A stretch of 14,602 nucleotides of DNA from the NCBI GenBank assembly GCA_009774235.1, contig VSNJ01000104.1:1-14602 (forward strand), given 5' to 3'. The stretch is from Lachnospiraceae bacterium (GTDB taxonomy: Bacteria > Bacillota > Clostridia > Lachnospirales > Lachnospiraceae). Under the pieces are notes generated by a model that saw nothing but the letters and a program-made list of their open reading frames with translations, did not search any database and was not told where the DNA came from. Positions 1-7,344 of this stretch are shown here, in pieces (position 1 is the first letter of the stretch; each line of letters begins with the position of its first letter). Position numbers and translations under genes: made by a program.

Positions 1-177
1 AATCAAATATTTTATAAAATTAGCATTATCAGAGCAGCTTTAACAATAAAAAACTGGGAATTTTAAAAATTATAGTCTAAAAACTGCTCACAGAAACAGC
101 ATTTAATACTTTTTTAATTTTATGGGATTATCCTGTACTTTGAATTTCTCCATTTTTCCAATTACACAGAAATATAA
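1..177. other. Non-coding stretch beyond the trp operon terminator
   Basis: This AT-rich stretch lies past the terminator of the tryptophan operon. I see no ORF with a convincing ribosome binding site. The longest minus-strand candidate I noticed is 16 codons. A TATAAT-like hexamer on the minus strand near 66-71 has no good -35 partner, so I do not call a promoter. A gene may begin outside the window. Confidence 0.5.
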
Positions 178-222
178 AAAATAACACCAGACTCCCATAT
201 ACATAAGAGTTTCAGTGTTATT
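173..222 (-). terminator. Intrinsic terminator of the trp operon
   Basis: Just after trpA an inverted repeat pairs AATAACAC (180-187) with GTGTTATT (215-222). A further inner pairing joins ACTC (191-194) to GAGT (207-210), leaving a loop of about 12 bases. On the minus strand the hairpin is followed by a T-rich run (ATTTTTTATATT). This is the layout of a rho-independent terminator and marks the end of the seven-gene operon. A-T pairs at the base of the stem could also let it work for plus-strand transcription. Confidence 0.8.
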
Positions 223-262
223 TTTATATTAACATCTGTCAAAGATAGAAATACATAATTTT

Positions 263-1039
263 TTAATTATTTTTTATATTCTGGGTTATTTCTGATACAT
301 AATTATATATATATTCTCCCGCATTCTCCCCATATTTTTCAATAATTTTAACAATAGCACTTCCAATAATTGCGCCATCTGCAATTTTTGTATACTCTTC
401 CACCTGTTCCTTTGTATTTATTCCAAAACCAACAGCAACAGGTACATCTGTAACACCACGTATAACTTCTACTATTGACGCCACATCTGTTTTTATCTCA
501 TCCCTTACGCCTGTTACCCCCATTGATGAAACAACATATATAAAGCCTGTTGCTTCTTTTGCAATCATCTGTATCCTTTGTTCAGATGTAGGTGCTATAA
601 GGGATATTAAATCAATGCCATGTGCTGCTGCTATGCCTGACAGTTCATATTTCTCCTCAAATGGCATATCTGGTATTATAAAACCGTCTATCCCGGCTTC
701 GTTACTCTTGTCACAGAACCTTTCATAACCATATCTATATAATGTATTGGCATATGCAAGGAATACAAGCGGTATCTCAGTCTTTGTCCGTAATGACTTA
801 ACCATTTCAAATATTTTATCAGTTGTACAGCCTGCAGAAAGTGACCTTATATTAGCATCTTGTATAACTGGACCCTCTGCTACAGGGTCTGAAAATGGTA
901 TACCAAGTTCTATAAGCGATGCACCTGCCTTTTCCATTTCAAGGACAAATTCCTCTGTCTTTGCAAGGCTTGGGTCTCCTGCTGTTACAAAACCTATAAA
1001 TGCCTTTTTACCATTAAATGCGTTTTTAATCCTACTCAT
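263..1039 (-). CDS. trpA: Tryptophan synthase alpha subunit
   Basis: TrpA splits indole-3-glycerol phosphate into indole and glyceraldehyde 3-phosphate and passes the indole to TrpB through the tunnel of the alpha2-beta2 complex. The protein is a 258-residue TIM barrel of normal family length. The catalytic glutamate is visible at Glu44 in IELGIPFSDP (Glu49 in Salmonella). The position of the second acid, Asp60 in Salmonella, is Glu55 here (VAEGP). The phosphate-site glycines follow in VAVGFGI and GAIIGSAIV. I chose the ATG at 1039 because a G-rich Shine-Dalgarno (GGGGGG) lies 9 bases upstream; the in-frame TTG at 1048 directly abuts that G run. The gene overlaps the trpB stop by 8 bases (ATGAGTAG), which suggests translational coupling and balanced subunit supply. 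It is the last gene of the operon. Confidence 0.97.
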   Translation of the reverse strand: MSRIKNAFNGKKAFIGFVTAGDPSLAKTEEFVLEMEKAGASLIELGIPFSDPVAEGPVIQDANIRSLSAGCTTDKIFEMVKSLRTKTEIPLVFLAYANTLYRYGYERFCDKSNEAGIDGFIIPDMPFEEKYELSGIAAAHGIDLISLIAPTSEQRIQMIAKEATGFIYVVSSMGVTGVRDEIKTDVASIVEVIRGVTDVPVAVGFGINTKEQVEEYTKIADGAIIGSAIVKIIEKYGENAGEYIYNYVSEITQNIKNN

Positions 1040-2216
1040 GTAAATCAACCCCCCTGTATCTTGCGATTGCTGCTACATCTTTATCACCACGTCCTGAAAG
1101 GCAGCATATAATTATCTGGTCTTTATCCATTTCTGGAGCAATCTTCATAATATGTGCAACTGCATGTGAACTTTCTATAGCAGCAATTATACCTTCCTGC
1201 CTTGCAATATATTCAAATGCTTCTACAGCCTCATCATCAGTAACTGGAACATACTCAGCCCTTCCTATATCCTTAAGGTAAGCATGTTCAGGCCCTACAC
1301 CTGGATAATCAAGTCCTGCCGAAACAGAATAAACTGGTGCAATCTGGCCATACTCATCCTGGCAGAAATATGACTTCATCCCATGGAATATACCCTCTGT
1401 CCCTGTTGCCATTGTAGCTGCTGTCTTATCTGTATCCACACCATGTCCTGCTGCCTCACATCCAATTAAACGTACATTTTCATCATTGATAAATTCATAA
1501 AACATGCCCATTGAATTACTTCCGCCGCCTACACATGCCATTACAACATCTGGAAGTTTCCCTTCCTTTTCTAATATCTGTGCCCTTGCCTCCCTGCTTA
1601 TTACACTCTGGAAGTCCCTTACTATCATAGGGAAAGGATGAGGTCCCATTACAGAACCAAGTACATACAATGTATCATCAACTCTTGAAACCCATTCCCT
1701 CATACATTCATTTACTGCATCCTTAAGTGTCATTGTGCCACTTTCTACAGGGTGCACCTTTGCACCAAGAAGTTGCATACGGTATACATTAAGTGCCTGC
1801 CTGGTTGTATCCTCTTTTCCCATATATATTTCACATTCAAGCCCAAACAGTGCTGCGGCAGTTGCAGTTGCAACTCCATGCTGCCCTGCCCCTGTTTCTG
1901 CTATAATACGCTTTTTACCCATTTTCTTGGCAAGAAGTGCCTGGCCAAGCACATTGTTAATCTTATGTGAACCTGTATGGTTTAAGTCCTCACGCTTAAA
2001 ATATATCTTAGCACCGCCCAAATCCTTTGTCATCTTCTCTGCAAAATACAAAAGCGATGGCCTGCCCGCATATTCCCTAAGCAGGATATCCAGTTCTTCT
2101 TTAAATGAAGCATTATTTTTATAAAATTCATATTCTCTTTCAAGCTTTGTGACTTCATTCATAAGTGTTTCAGGTATATACTGTCCTCCATGTATACCAT
2201 ATCTTCCTTTACTCAT
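1032..2216 (-). CDS. trpB: Tryptophan synthase beta subunit
   Basis: TrpB is the pyridoxal-phosphate enzyme that joins indole to L-serine to make L-tryptophan, working with TrpA. The 394-residue protein has the family's usual length. The PLP-binding lysine is Lys85 in HTGSHKINN, and the phosphate-binding glycine loop is CVGGGSNSMG. The family signature around GAGQHGVATA is present, with the glutamate just before it (AETGAGQHG) that corresponds to the catalytic Glu109. It looks like the classical TrpB1 type that pairs with TrpA rather than the stand-alone TrpB2. The ATG at 2216 is chosen because GGAGG lies 6 bases upstream; an in-frame GTG at 2237 lies before the ribosome binding site. The trpF stop is only 25 bases upstream, and the 3' end overlaps trpA. 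Confidence 0.98.
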   Translation of the reverse strand: MSKGRYGIHGGQYIPETLMNEVTKLEREYEFYKNNASFKEELDILLREYAGRPSLLYFAEKMTKDLGGAKIYFKREDLNHTGSHKINNVLGQALLAKKMGKKRIIAETGAGQHGVATATAAALFGLECEIYMGKEDTTRQALNVYRMQLLGAKVHPVESGTMTLKDAVNECMREWVSRVDDTLYVLGSVMGPHPFPMIVRDFQSVISREARAQILEKEGKLPDVVMACVGGGSNSMGMFYEFINDENVRLIGCEAAGHGVDTDKTAATMATGTEGIFHGMKSYFCQDEYGQIAPVYSVSAGLDYPGVGPEHAYLKDIGRAEYVPVTDDEAVEAFEYIARQEGIIAAIESSHAVAHIMKIAPEMDKDQIIICCLSGRGDKDVAAIARYRGVDLHE

Positions 2217-2241
2217 CTTATACCTCCAATATACCACTAGT

Positions 2242-2877
2242 TTAAATATTATTTAATCTTCTCACTATATCAACAAATTCTTTCATTTTATCAAAATCCT
2301 TATAACCTGATGTTTCCATACTGCTGCTTGCATCAACCGCATAGGGTGACGCTGTTTTTATGGCATCTTCTACATTGCCAGCAGATATCCCGCCCGCAAG
2401 AAAGAAAGGCTTTTTAATATTTTTAACCATAGTCCAGTCAAAAGTAATCCCAGTGCCTCCTGCCTGTGTGCCAGAATAAGCATCAAGCAAAAGGTAATTG
2501 CAATTATACCCTGAAGCCATTTTTACATCATTTTCATTCCTTACCCGCACAGCTTTAATAATGCCACATCCTGTTTTTATATATTCCATAAGTTTATCTA
2601 TATATAGATTATCCTCATCACCATGAAGCTGCGCATACTGTATAATTCCACTGTTTATATACTCTGCCACCACACTGGCAGGCTGGTTTACAAATACCCC
2701 AACCCTCTTAATCCTGCTGTCAATCTTTTCTGCAAACTCTTCTGCCTGTTTTCTTTCTATACTGCGGGTAAACCCGCCAGCAAGTATAAATCCAGCATAA
2801 TCAGGCAGCAGCACATTAACATACCCTATATCCTCAGTACGTCTTAAACCACATATCTTTATTTTTATATCTGGCAT
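2242..2877 (-). CDS. trpF: Phosphoribosylanthranilate isomerase
   Basis: TrpF carries out the Amadori rearrangement of N-(5'-phosphoribosyl)anthranilate to CdRP, the third step from chorismate. The protein has 211 residues, typical for a stand-alone (not TrpC-fused) TrpF. The catalytic general base Cys9 lies in the N-terminal KICGLRR signature, and the general acid Asp132 lies in LLLDAYSGTQAGGTG. The phosphate-binding FFLAGGI segment and the C-terminal AVDASSSME motif follow. An AGGTGGGG ribosome binding site precedes the ATG, which opens 24 bases after the trpC stop. The downstream trpB gene starts 25 bases after its stop, so the gene is firmly inside the operon. Confidence 0.97.
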   Translation of the reverse strand: MPDIKIKICGLRRTEDIGYVNVLLPDYAGFILAGGFTRSIERKQAEEFAEKIDSRIKRVGVFVNQPASVVAEYINSGIIQYAQLHGDEDNLYIDKLMEYIKTGCGIIKAVRVRNENDVKMASGYNCNYLLLDAYSGTQAGGTGITFDWTMVKNIKKPFFLAGGISAGNVEDAIKTASPYAVDASSSMETSGYKDFDKMKEFVDIVRRLNNI

Positions 2878-2901
2878 ACCAGCCCCACCTTTCTTATAAC
2901 C

Positions 2902-3693
2902 TTAACCAGCTGCTGCCGCCAGTTCTTTTAATACATTTGCCCTGCCTGCACCTGCACGCATCATTGTTTCCCCAATAAGTACCCCATCTGTGCCATTTGC
3001 AGACAATTCTTTAATATCCTCTTTCCCTTTTATCCCGCTTTCAGATACAAATAATATGTCATCTGGCACTAGCGGCCGCAAACGTATACTGTTATTTATA
3101 TCAACTTTAAATGTTCTTAAATCACGGTTATTTACACCTACTATTCTTGCCCCAGCTTTTAATGCACGTTCTACTTCTTCCCTGCTATGTGCTTCAACAA
3201 GTGCCGAAAGCCCAAGTCCATGAGCCACTTCAAGAAAACTCTTAAGTTCTTTATCACCAAGAATTGCACAAATAAGAAGAACTGCATCAGCACCTATAAC
3301 CTTTGCCTGGTAAAGCATATATTCATCTATTATAAAATCTTTTCTTAATACAGGCAATGAAATCTCTTGTTTTATTTCCTTTAAATATTTATCAGAACCC
3401 TGGAAATAAGATGGTTCCGTAAGTACAGAAACTGCACTTGCCCCACCAGCTTCATATTCTTTTGCAATATCCAGATAAGGAAAATCTTCTATTATAATAC
3501 CTTTAGATGGTGATGCTTTCTTTACCTCACATATAAAAGAGAGCTTTTCTTCTTTAAGTGCTTTCTCAAATGGAAATCCTGTATCTGTATTTATTGCAAA
3601 TGCTTCTTGTTTAATTTCTTCCAACGTTTTTTCTTGCTTTTCCTTTGCAACACGTTCCTTTGTCTTTTCTGCTATTTCTTTCAATATATTCAT
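2902..3693 (-). CDS. trpC: Indole-3-glycerol phosphate synthase
   Basis: TrpC closes the indole ring, converting CdRP to indole-3-glycerol phosphate with loss of CO2 and water. It is a TIM barrel of 263 residues, a normal monofunctional length. Catalytic residues can be matched to the Sulfolobus enzyme: Glu56 and Lys58 in CEVKKASPSKG, Lys118 in LRKDFIID, Glu167 in LVEAHS, Asn188 in GVNNRDL and the serine of SESGI. The ATG at 3693 is preferred because AGAGGG lies 7 bases upstream and the product then begins MNILKEI, the usual start of the family. A TTG at 3717 in the same frame lacks a site. An unusual 95-base gap separates it from trpD upstream, and that gap can fold. Confidence 0.97.
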   Translation of the reverse strand: MNILKEIAEKTKERVAKEKQEKTLEEIKQEAFAINTDTGFPFEKALKEEKLSFICEVKKASPSKGIIIEDFPYLDIAKEYEAGGASAVSVLTEPSYFQGSDKYLKEIKQEISLPVLRKDFIIDEYMLYQAKVIGADAVLLICAILGDKELKSFLEVAHGLGLSALVEAHSREEVERALKAGARIVGVNNRDLRTFKVDINNSIRLRPLVPDDILFVSESGIKGKEDIKELSANGTDGVLIGETMMRAGAGRANVLKELAAAAG

Positions 3694-3788
3694 AAATAAT
3701 CCCTCTGGCAGCTCCAATAGTAATACTTAATACATTCCAGGCATTGATTTGGAAAGACCTGGATATATTATCCACTATTCTGCCTTTT
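3694..3788 (-). other. Structured spacer between trpD and trpC
   Basis: This is the only long spacer in the operon. In minus-strand RNA an outer pair (GGCAG near 3784-3780 with CTGCC near 3711-3707) can enclose a CCAGG/CCTGG stem (3762-3758 with 3741-3737) and a small GGATA/TATCC hairpin (3773-3761). The two inner stems share two bases, so they compete. The trpC Shine-Dalgarno (AGAGGG) follows the outer stem directly. It could be a processing or translation-control element, or simply chance folding. No coding frame here looks real. Confidence 0.35.
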
Positions 3789-4793
3789 TTAATTTGTAGC
3801 CATAATAAATTCCTCAAGTTTAGCCTTAGCCTTACCACTTTTTATTACTTTCCTTGCCTTCGCAATACCCTCCCCAATAGTAATGCCATCAGACGCAAGA
3901 TAAATTGCAGCACCTGCATTTAAAAGAATTGCATCCAGTTTAGCACCATCCTTGCCATTAAGGATTTCCTTTGCTATGACAGCATTTTCCTCAGGAGTCC
4001 CGCCAACAAGCTCTTCTTTTTTACATGATTTAAAACCAAACTGTTCTGGTACAATCTGGTAATACTTAAATTTACCATCTCTATATTCACAGACTTTAGT
4101 TGGTGCACTCATTGAAATTTCATCAAGGCAGTCTGTTCCATATACTACCATAATCCTTTTAAGCCCCAGGTTCTTTAATACATGTGCAAGAGGTTCTACA
4201 AGGCTTTCATCATATACACCAAGAAGCTGCATATTCGCCCTTGCAGGATTTGAAAGTGGTCCAAGAATATTAAATAATGTCCTTATACCAGTTTCCTTAC
4301 GTACTGCACCTACAAATCTCATAGCAGGATGGTACTTTTGTGCAAAAAGGAAACACATATTTGTATTGTCAAGTATCTGTTCACTTTTCCCTGGTTCATT
4401 GTCAATCTTAACACCAAGAGCCTCTAAACAGTCTGCTGTACCACATTTACTTGATGCTGCCCGGTTTCCATGCTTTGTAATACGTATGCCTGCTGCTGCA
4501 CATACTATCGCAGAAAGTGTTGAAATATTAAATGTATTAGATTTATCACCACCTGTTCCAACAATTTCAAGAGAATCTTTATCATTTTTAAAATATGTAC
4601 ATTTAGAAGACATAACTTTTGCTGCTACTGTAATTTCATCAATAGTTTCACCTTTTATGCTTAAAGCTGTCAGAAATGATGCTTTCTGTGCATCTGTTGC
4701 TTCATTAGTCATAATTTCTTCCATAACCTGTTCCATCATCCCAGTGCTTAAATCATTTCCCTGTACTAAAGTATTTATTGCCTCTTTAATCAT
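3789..4793 (-). CDS. trpD: Anthranilate phosphoribosyltransferase
   Basis: TrpD transfers the phosphoribosyl group of PRPP to anthranilate, the second step of the pathway. The 334-residue protein is of normal stand-alone length and is not fused to the TrpG glutaminase, unlike the enteric form. The PRPP- and magnesium-binding motif GTGGDKSNTFNIST spans residues 79-92. The glycine-rich KHGNRAAS motif is at 107-114, and the anthranilate-site arginine region follows near RFVGAVRKETGIRT. The start overlaps the trpG stop in the sequence ATGA, a classic translational coupling junction. The trpG reading frame ends GGAGGAGCATTATGA, which also supplies a GGAGG site for trpD. The C-terminus ends normally at a TAA before the trpD-trpC spacer. 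Confidence 0.97.
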   Translation of the reverse strand: MIKEAINTLVQGNDLSTGMMEQVMEEIMTNEATDAQKASFLTALSIKGETIDEITVAAKVMSSKCTYFKNDKDSLEIVGTGGDKSNTFNISTLSAIVCAAAGIRITKHGNRAASSKCGTADCLEALGVKIDNEPGKSEQILDNTNMCFLFAQKYHPAMRFVGAVRKETGIRTLFNILGPLSNPARANMQLLGVYDESLVEPLAHVLKNLGLKRIMVVYGTDCLDEISMSAPTKVCEYRDGKFKYYQIVPEQFGFKSCKKEELVGGTPEENAVIAKEILNGKDGAKLDAILLNAGAAIYLASDGITIGEGIAKARKVIKSGKAKAKLEEFIMATN

Positions 4794-5371
4794 AATGCTC
4801 CTCCATTTATTTCCAGAAAATTCTTAATCATTGCTGTTCCATCTGGTGTCATTATTGACTCTGGATGGAACTGGACACCATAGATATCATAATCTGTATG
4901 CTGTACTGCCATAACCTCACCATCATCTGTTACTGCAGTTACCATAAGATTTGAAGGTATTGTCTCCTTAACTGCAGTTAAAGAATGGTATCTTGCAACC
5001 TCTGTCTTATCTTTAAGCCCCTTAAAAAGCTTTGAACCTGTATCAATGTTTATAACTGACTTTTTACCATGCATAAGCTGTTTTGCATAAGATATTTTTG
5101 CACCAAATACTTCACAGATTGCCTGGTGTCCAAGACATACACCAAGGACTGGTACCTTTCCTTTAAAATATCTTACCACCTCTTCACACACACCTGCATC
5201 TGATGGCTTTCCAGGCCCTGGAGATATTACAATATGTGAAGGTTTAAGTTTCCCTATTTCCTCTGCCGTAAACTCATCATTACGTATAACACATATATCT
5301 GGGTTTATCATTCCTATAAGCTGGTATAAATTATAGGAAAAGCTGTCATAATTATCTATAAGAATTACCAT
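4790..5371 (-). CDS. trpG: Anthranilate synthase glutaminase component II
   Basis: TrpG is the class I glutamine amidotransferase subunit that supplies ammonia to TrpE for anthranilate synthesis. The catalytic triad is visible: Cys79 in VLGVCLGHQ, then His169 and Glu171 in VQFHPES. The oxyanion-site PGPGKP motif is at about 51-56. I choose the ATG at 5371, giving 193 residues and the canonical start MVILIDNYDSFSYN. It has GGAGGGG immediately upstream, the same GGAGGG-AAT-ATG layout as the AIM24-family gene in this window. An in-frame ATG four codons earlier (5383) has only a weak site. It may also serve as the PabA partner in folate synthesis, as in some Firmicutes, but no pab gene is present here. 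Confidence 0.96.
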   Translation of the reverse strand: MVILIDNYDSFSYNLYQLIGMINPDICVIRNDEFTAEEIGKLKPSHIVISPGPGKPSDAGVCEEVVRYFKGKVPVLGVCLGHQAICEVFGAKISYAKQLMHGKKSVINIDTGSKLFKGLKDKTEVARYHSLTAVKETIPSNLMVTAVTDDGEVMAVQHTDYDIYGVQFHPESIMTPDGTAMIKNFLEINGGAL

Positions 5372-5396
5372 ATTCCCCTCCATTTCCAGAATGTAT

Positions 5397-6854
5397 TTAC
5401 TGTATATGCTGCCCTTTCTCTACTGCATCCATTACAGCCTTTGCTTTATTTATACATTCATGGTACTCATTTACTGGAACACTGTCAGCTACAATTCCTG
5501 CACCAGACCTTACAAATATCTTCCCATTCTTTTTAAATACAGTCCTTATTGCTATACATGTATCAATATTACCAGTAAAATCTATATAACCAATAGCTCC
5601 TCCATATATACCACGCTTGTTGTCCTCAAGCTCATTAATAATCTCCATAGCCCTTATTTTAGGAGCACCTGACAAAGTACCTGCTGGAAGCACTGCATCC
5701 ACTGCATCAAGCCCACACTTATCATTACGTATAATACCTTTTACAGTTGAACCTATATGCATTACATGTGAATATTTCAATATATCCATATAATGTTCAA
5801 CTTCAACAGTCCCAAACCTGCTGATTTTGCCAAGGTCATTTCTTCCAAGGTCAACAAGCATATTGTGTTCTGCTTTCTCCTTTTCATCTTCAAGAAGCCC
5901 CTTTTCAAGTTCCTCATCTTCCTTGCTATCTTTGCCCCTTGGTCTTGTTCCTGCAAGCGGGAATGTATGCAGCACACCATCTTCAAGTTTCACAAGCGTT
6001 TCTGGTGAAGCTCCTGCCACCTCAATATCATCACTGCTGAAATAAAACATATATGGAGATGGGTTAATTGTACGCAATACCCTGTATGCATTAAGCAGGC
6101 TTCCTTCATACCCTGCTTCAAGCCTGTTTGAAAGCACTATCTGGAAAATATCCCCTTCGTATATATATTTCTTGGCTTTTTCTACCATTTTACAATATTC
6201 TTCTTCTGTAAAAAGTGGTGTGAAACCAGTTGTAATTTTTCCCGGCACTATTCCAGATGGTATTTTTTCTTGTATCAGGCAAATTATTTCATCAATTTCC
6301 TCTATACATCTTCTATAATCTTCTTCAAGGTTATTTGTACTTGCATTGGCAATGACTATTATTTTCTGCTGCAGGTTGTCAAATGTAATAACTTTATCAA
6401 AAAGCATCAAATCTACATCTTTAAAACCTTCCTGGTCATTAGCATCAAGTTTAAGCCCAGGTTCACTATATTTTATATAATCATATGAAAAGTAACCTGC
6501 AAGACCTCCTGTAAATGTTGGAAGCCCTTCAATCTTTGGACTTGTATATTCCTTAAGGATTTCCTTTATACATTCTCTTGGATGTTTAACTTTTCTTATC
6601 TCTTCATTTCCATTCCTTATAACCATAACACCACCAGTACAAGTAATCTCCATCTTAGGTGCATAACCAAGAAAGGTATACCTTCCCCACTTCTCCTGGT
6701 TTTCAACACTCTCAAGCATAAAACAGTGACGGTCTGTTTCTTTTAATATCCTTAAAACTTGCATAGGTGTTGTTATATCTGATAAAATCTCTTTACTAAT
6801 TGGAATAATCTTATATCCCTGTGACAATTTCTTTGCTTCTTCTAAAGTAATCAT
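5397..6854 (-). CDS. trpE: Anthranilate synthase component I
   Basis: TrpE converts chorismate and ammonia to anthranilate and pyruvate, the committed step of tryptophan synthesis. The 485-residue protein has the N-terminal regulatory region followed by the chorismate-binding domain. The tryptophan feedback site matches MLES at 46-49, with Ser49 at the place of the enteric LLES serine. Chorismate-domain motifs are FPLAGTRPRG (298-307), LVDLGRNDLG (333-342), LPAGTLSGAPK (389-399) and GAIGYIDFTGNIDT (419-432). The DLGRND and GTLSGAPK context fits anthranilate synthase better than aminodeoxychorismate synthase, and the operon setting settles it. GGGAGGTG precedes the ATG. Transcription enters through the Trp T-box leader directly upstream, and trpG starts 25 bases after the stop. 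Control at two levels, T-box and feedback, is expected. Confidence 0.97.
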   Translation of the reverse strand: MITLEEAKKLSQGYKIIPISKEILSDITTPMQVLRILKETDRHCFMLESVENQEKWGRYTFLGYAPKMEITCTGGVMVIRNGNEEIRKVKHPRECIKEILKEYTSPKIEGLPTFTGGLAGYFSYDYIKYSEPGLKLDANDQEGFKDVDLMLFDKVITFDNLQQKIIVIANASTNNLEEDYRRCIEEIDEIICLIQEKIPSGIVPGKITTGFTPLFTEEEYCKMVEKAKKYIYEGDIFQIVLSNRLEAGYEGSLLNAYRVLRTINPSPYMFYFSSDDIEVAGASPETLVKLEDGVLHTFPLAGTRPRGKDSKEDEELEKGLLEDEKEKAEHNMLVDLGRNDLGKISRFGTVEVEHYMDILKYSHVMHIGSTVKGIIRNDKCGLDAVDAVLPAGTLSGAPKIRAMEIINELEDNKRGIYGGAIGYIDFTGNIDTCIAIRTVFKKNGKIFVRSGAGIVADSVPVNEYHECINKAKAVMDAVEKGQHIQ

Positions 6855-6921
6855 AAGACACCTCCCTGTTATGGAAAACCTTTAAAATAATAAAAACACA
6901 AAACAGTTCCAGCTTCTTGAA

Positions 6922-6964
6922 AAACAAAAAAGCCCTGGCTATTATTATATAATAATAGCCAGGG
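6922..6964 (-). terminator. T-box leader terminator hairpin
   Basis: A perfect 16+16 palindrome (CCCTGGCTATTATTAT and its complement, 6933-6964) is followed on the minus strand by CTTTTTTGTTTTT. It lies between the T-box motif and trpE. The CCCT at its 5' side (6964-6961) is also needed to pair with AGGG of the T-box motif in the antiterminator, so the two folds exclude each other. It should stop transcription when tRNA-Trp is charged. Confidence 0.9.
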
Positions 6965-7224
6965 ACGGATTATTTTTAACCGCGGTACCACCCTGTTTTA
7001 TGGTTTCCCATACTCTTTGCGAAATACTAACATATCTCCGGTAACTAACGTATACCTCCACGTCATAGAATACTCAGGCTTATATTATAAAACCCTTTGG
7101 CTATGCCCTCAGTGGTCCATTTAATGAACTGTTACTGCGGGCTTCCACCAATGCCACGCTCTCTGTAAGCACATCTTTCATTTTTATCTCCACATCAACG
7201 GTTTACAATTAATATCCAACTGTA
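6922..7224 (-). promoter_or_regulatory. tRNA-Trp-sensing T-box riboswitch leader
   Basis: The leader holds the landmarks of a T-box in the right order on the minus strand. They are AGAGAG of the stem I kink-turn (7164-7159), the stem I apical GGTGGAA (7149-7143), the specifier loop with codon UGG in AAATGGACC (7119-7117), and the T-box motif AGGGTGGTACCGCGG (6994-6980). The UGGU in the motif would pair with the tRNA NCCA end. The antiterminator pairs AGGG with CCCT (6964-6961) and GCGG with CCGT. The UGG specifier makes this a tryptophan sensor, matching the seven trp genes downstream. Uncharged tRNA-Trp should stabilise the antiterminator and allow transcription. Stem II and III details were not folded. 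Confidence 0.93.
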
Positions 7225-7230
7225 GTATAC

Positions 7231-7258
7231 AGTATACACTTTTAAATCTCTTTGTCAA
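7231..7258 (-). promoter_or_regulatory. Sigma-A promoter of the trp operon
   Basis: A perfect -35 (TTGACA, 7258-7253) and a strong -10 (TATACT, 7236-7231) are separated by 16 bases. Transcription would start near 7224, just upstream of the T-box stem I. The -10 lies within the 13-base palindrome GTATACAGTATAC (7225-7237), which also contains a second TATACT copy at 7229-7224 with too long a spacer (23 bases). Confidence 0.82.
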
Positions 7259-7344
7259 GACATTTTTTTAAGTTCCGCCATTTTTTAGATTTTTATTCTT
7301 ATACGCTCTTATAGACTTTTAAATTATTAGCTATATATATCATT

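Noticed and set aside
1735..2124. 129-codon plus-strand ORF opposite trpB
   Set aside because: It is antisense to a fully conserved gene and its Cys/Pro/Ser-rich product looks like reverse-strand noise.
3611..3838. 75-codon minus-strand ORF spanning the trpD end and trpC start
   Set aside because: It lies in a different frame over two conserved genes and has no protein-like features of its own; it is a shadow ORF.
7101..7181. 26-codon ORF in the trp leader on the minus strand, a possible TrpL-like leader peptide
   Set aside because: It has no in-frame Trp codon (the UGG is out of frame) and coincides with T-box stem I, which explains the sequence better.
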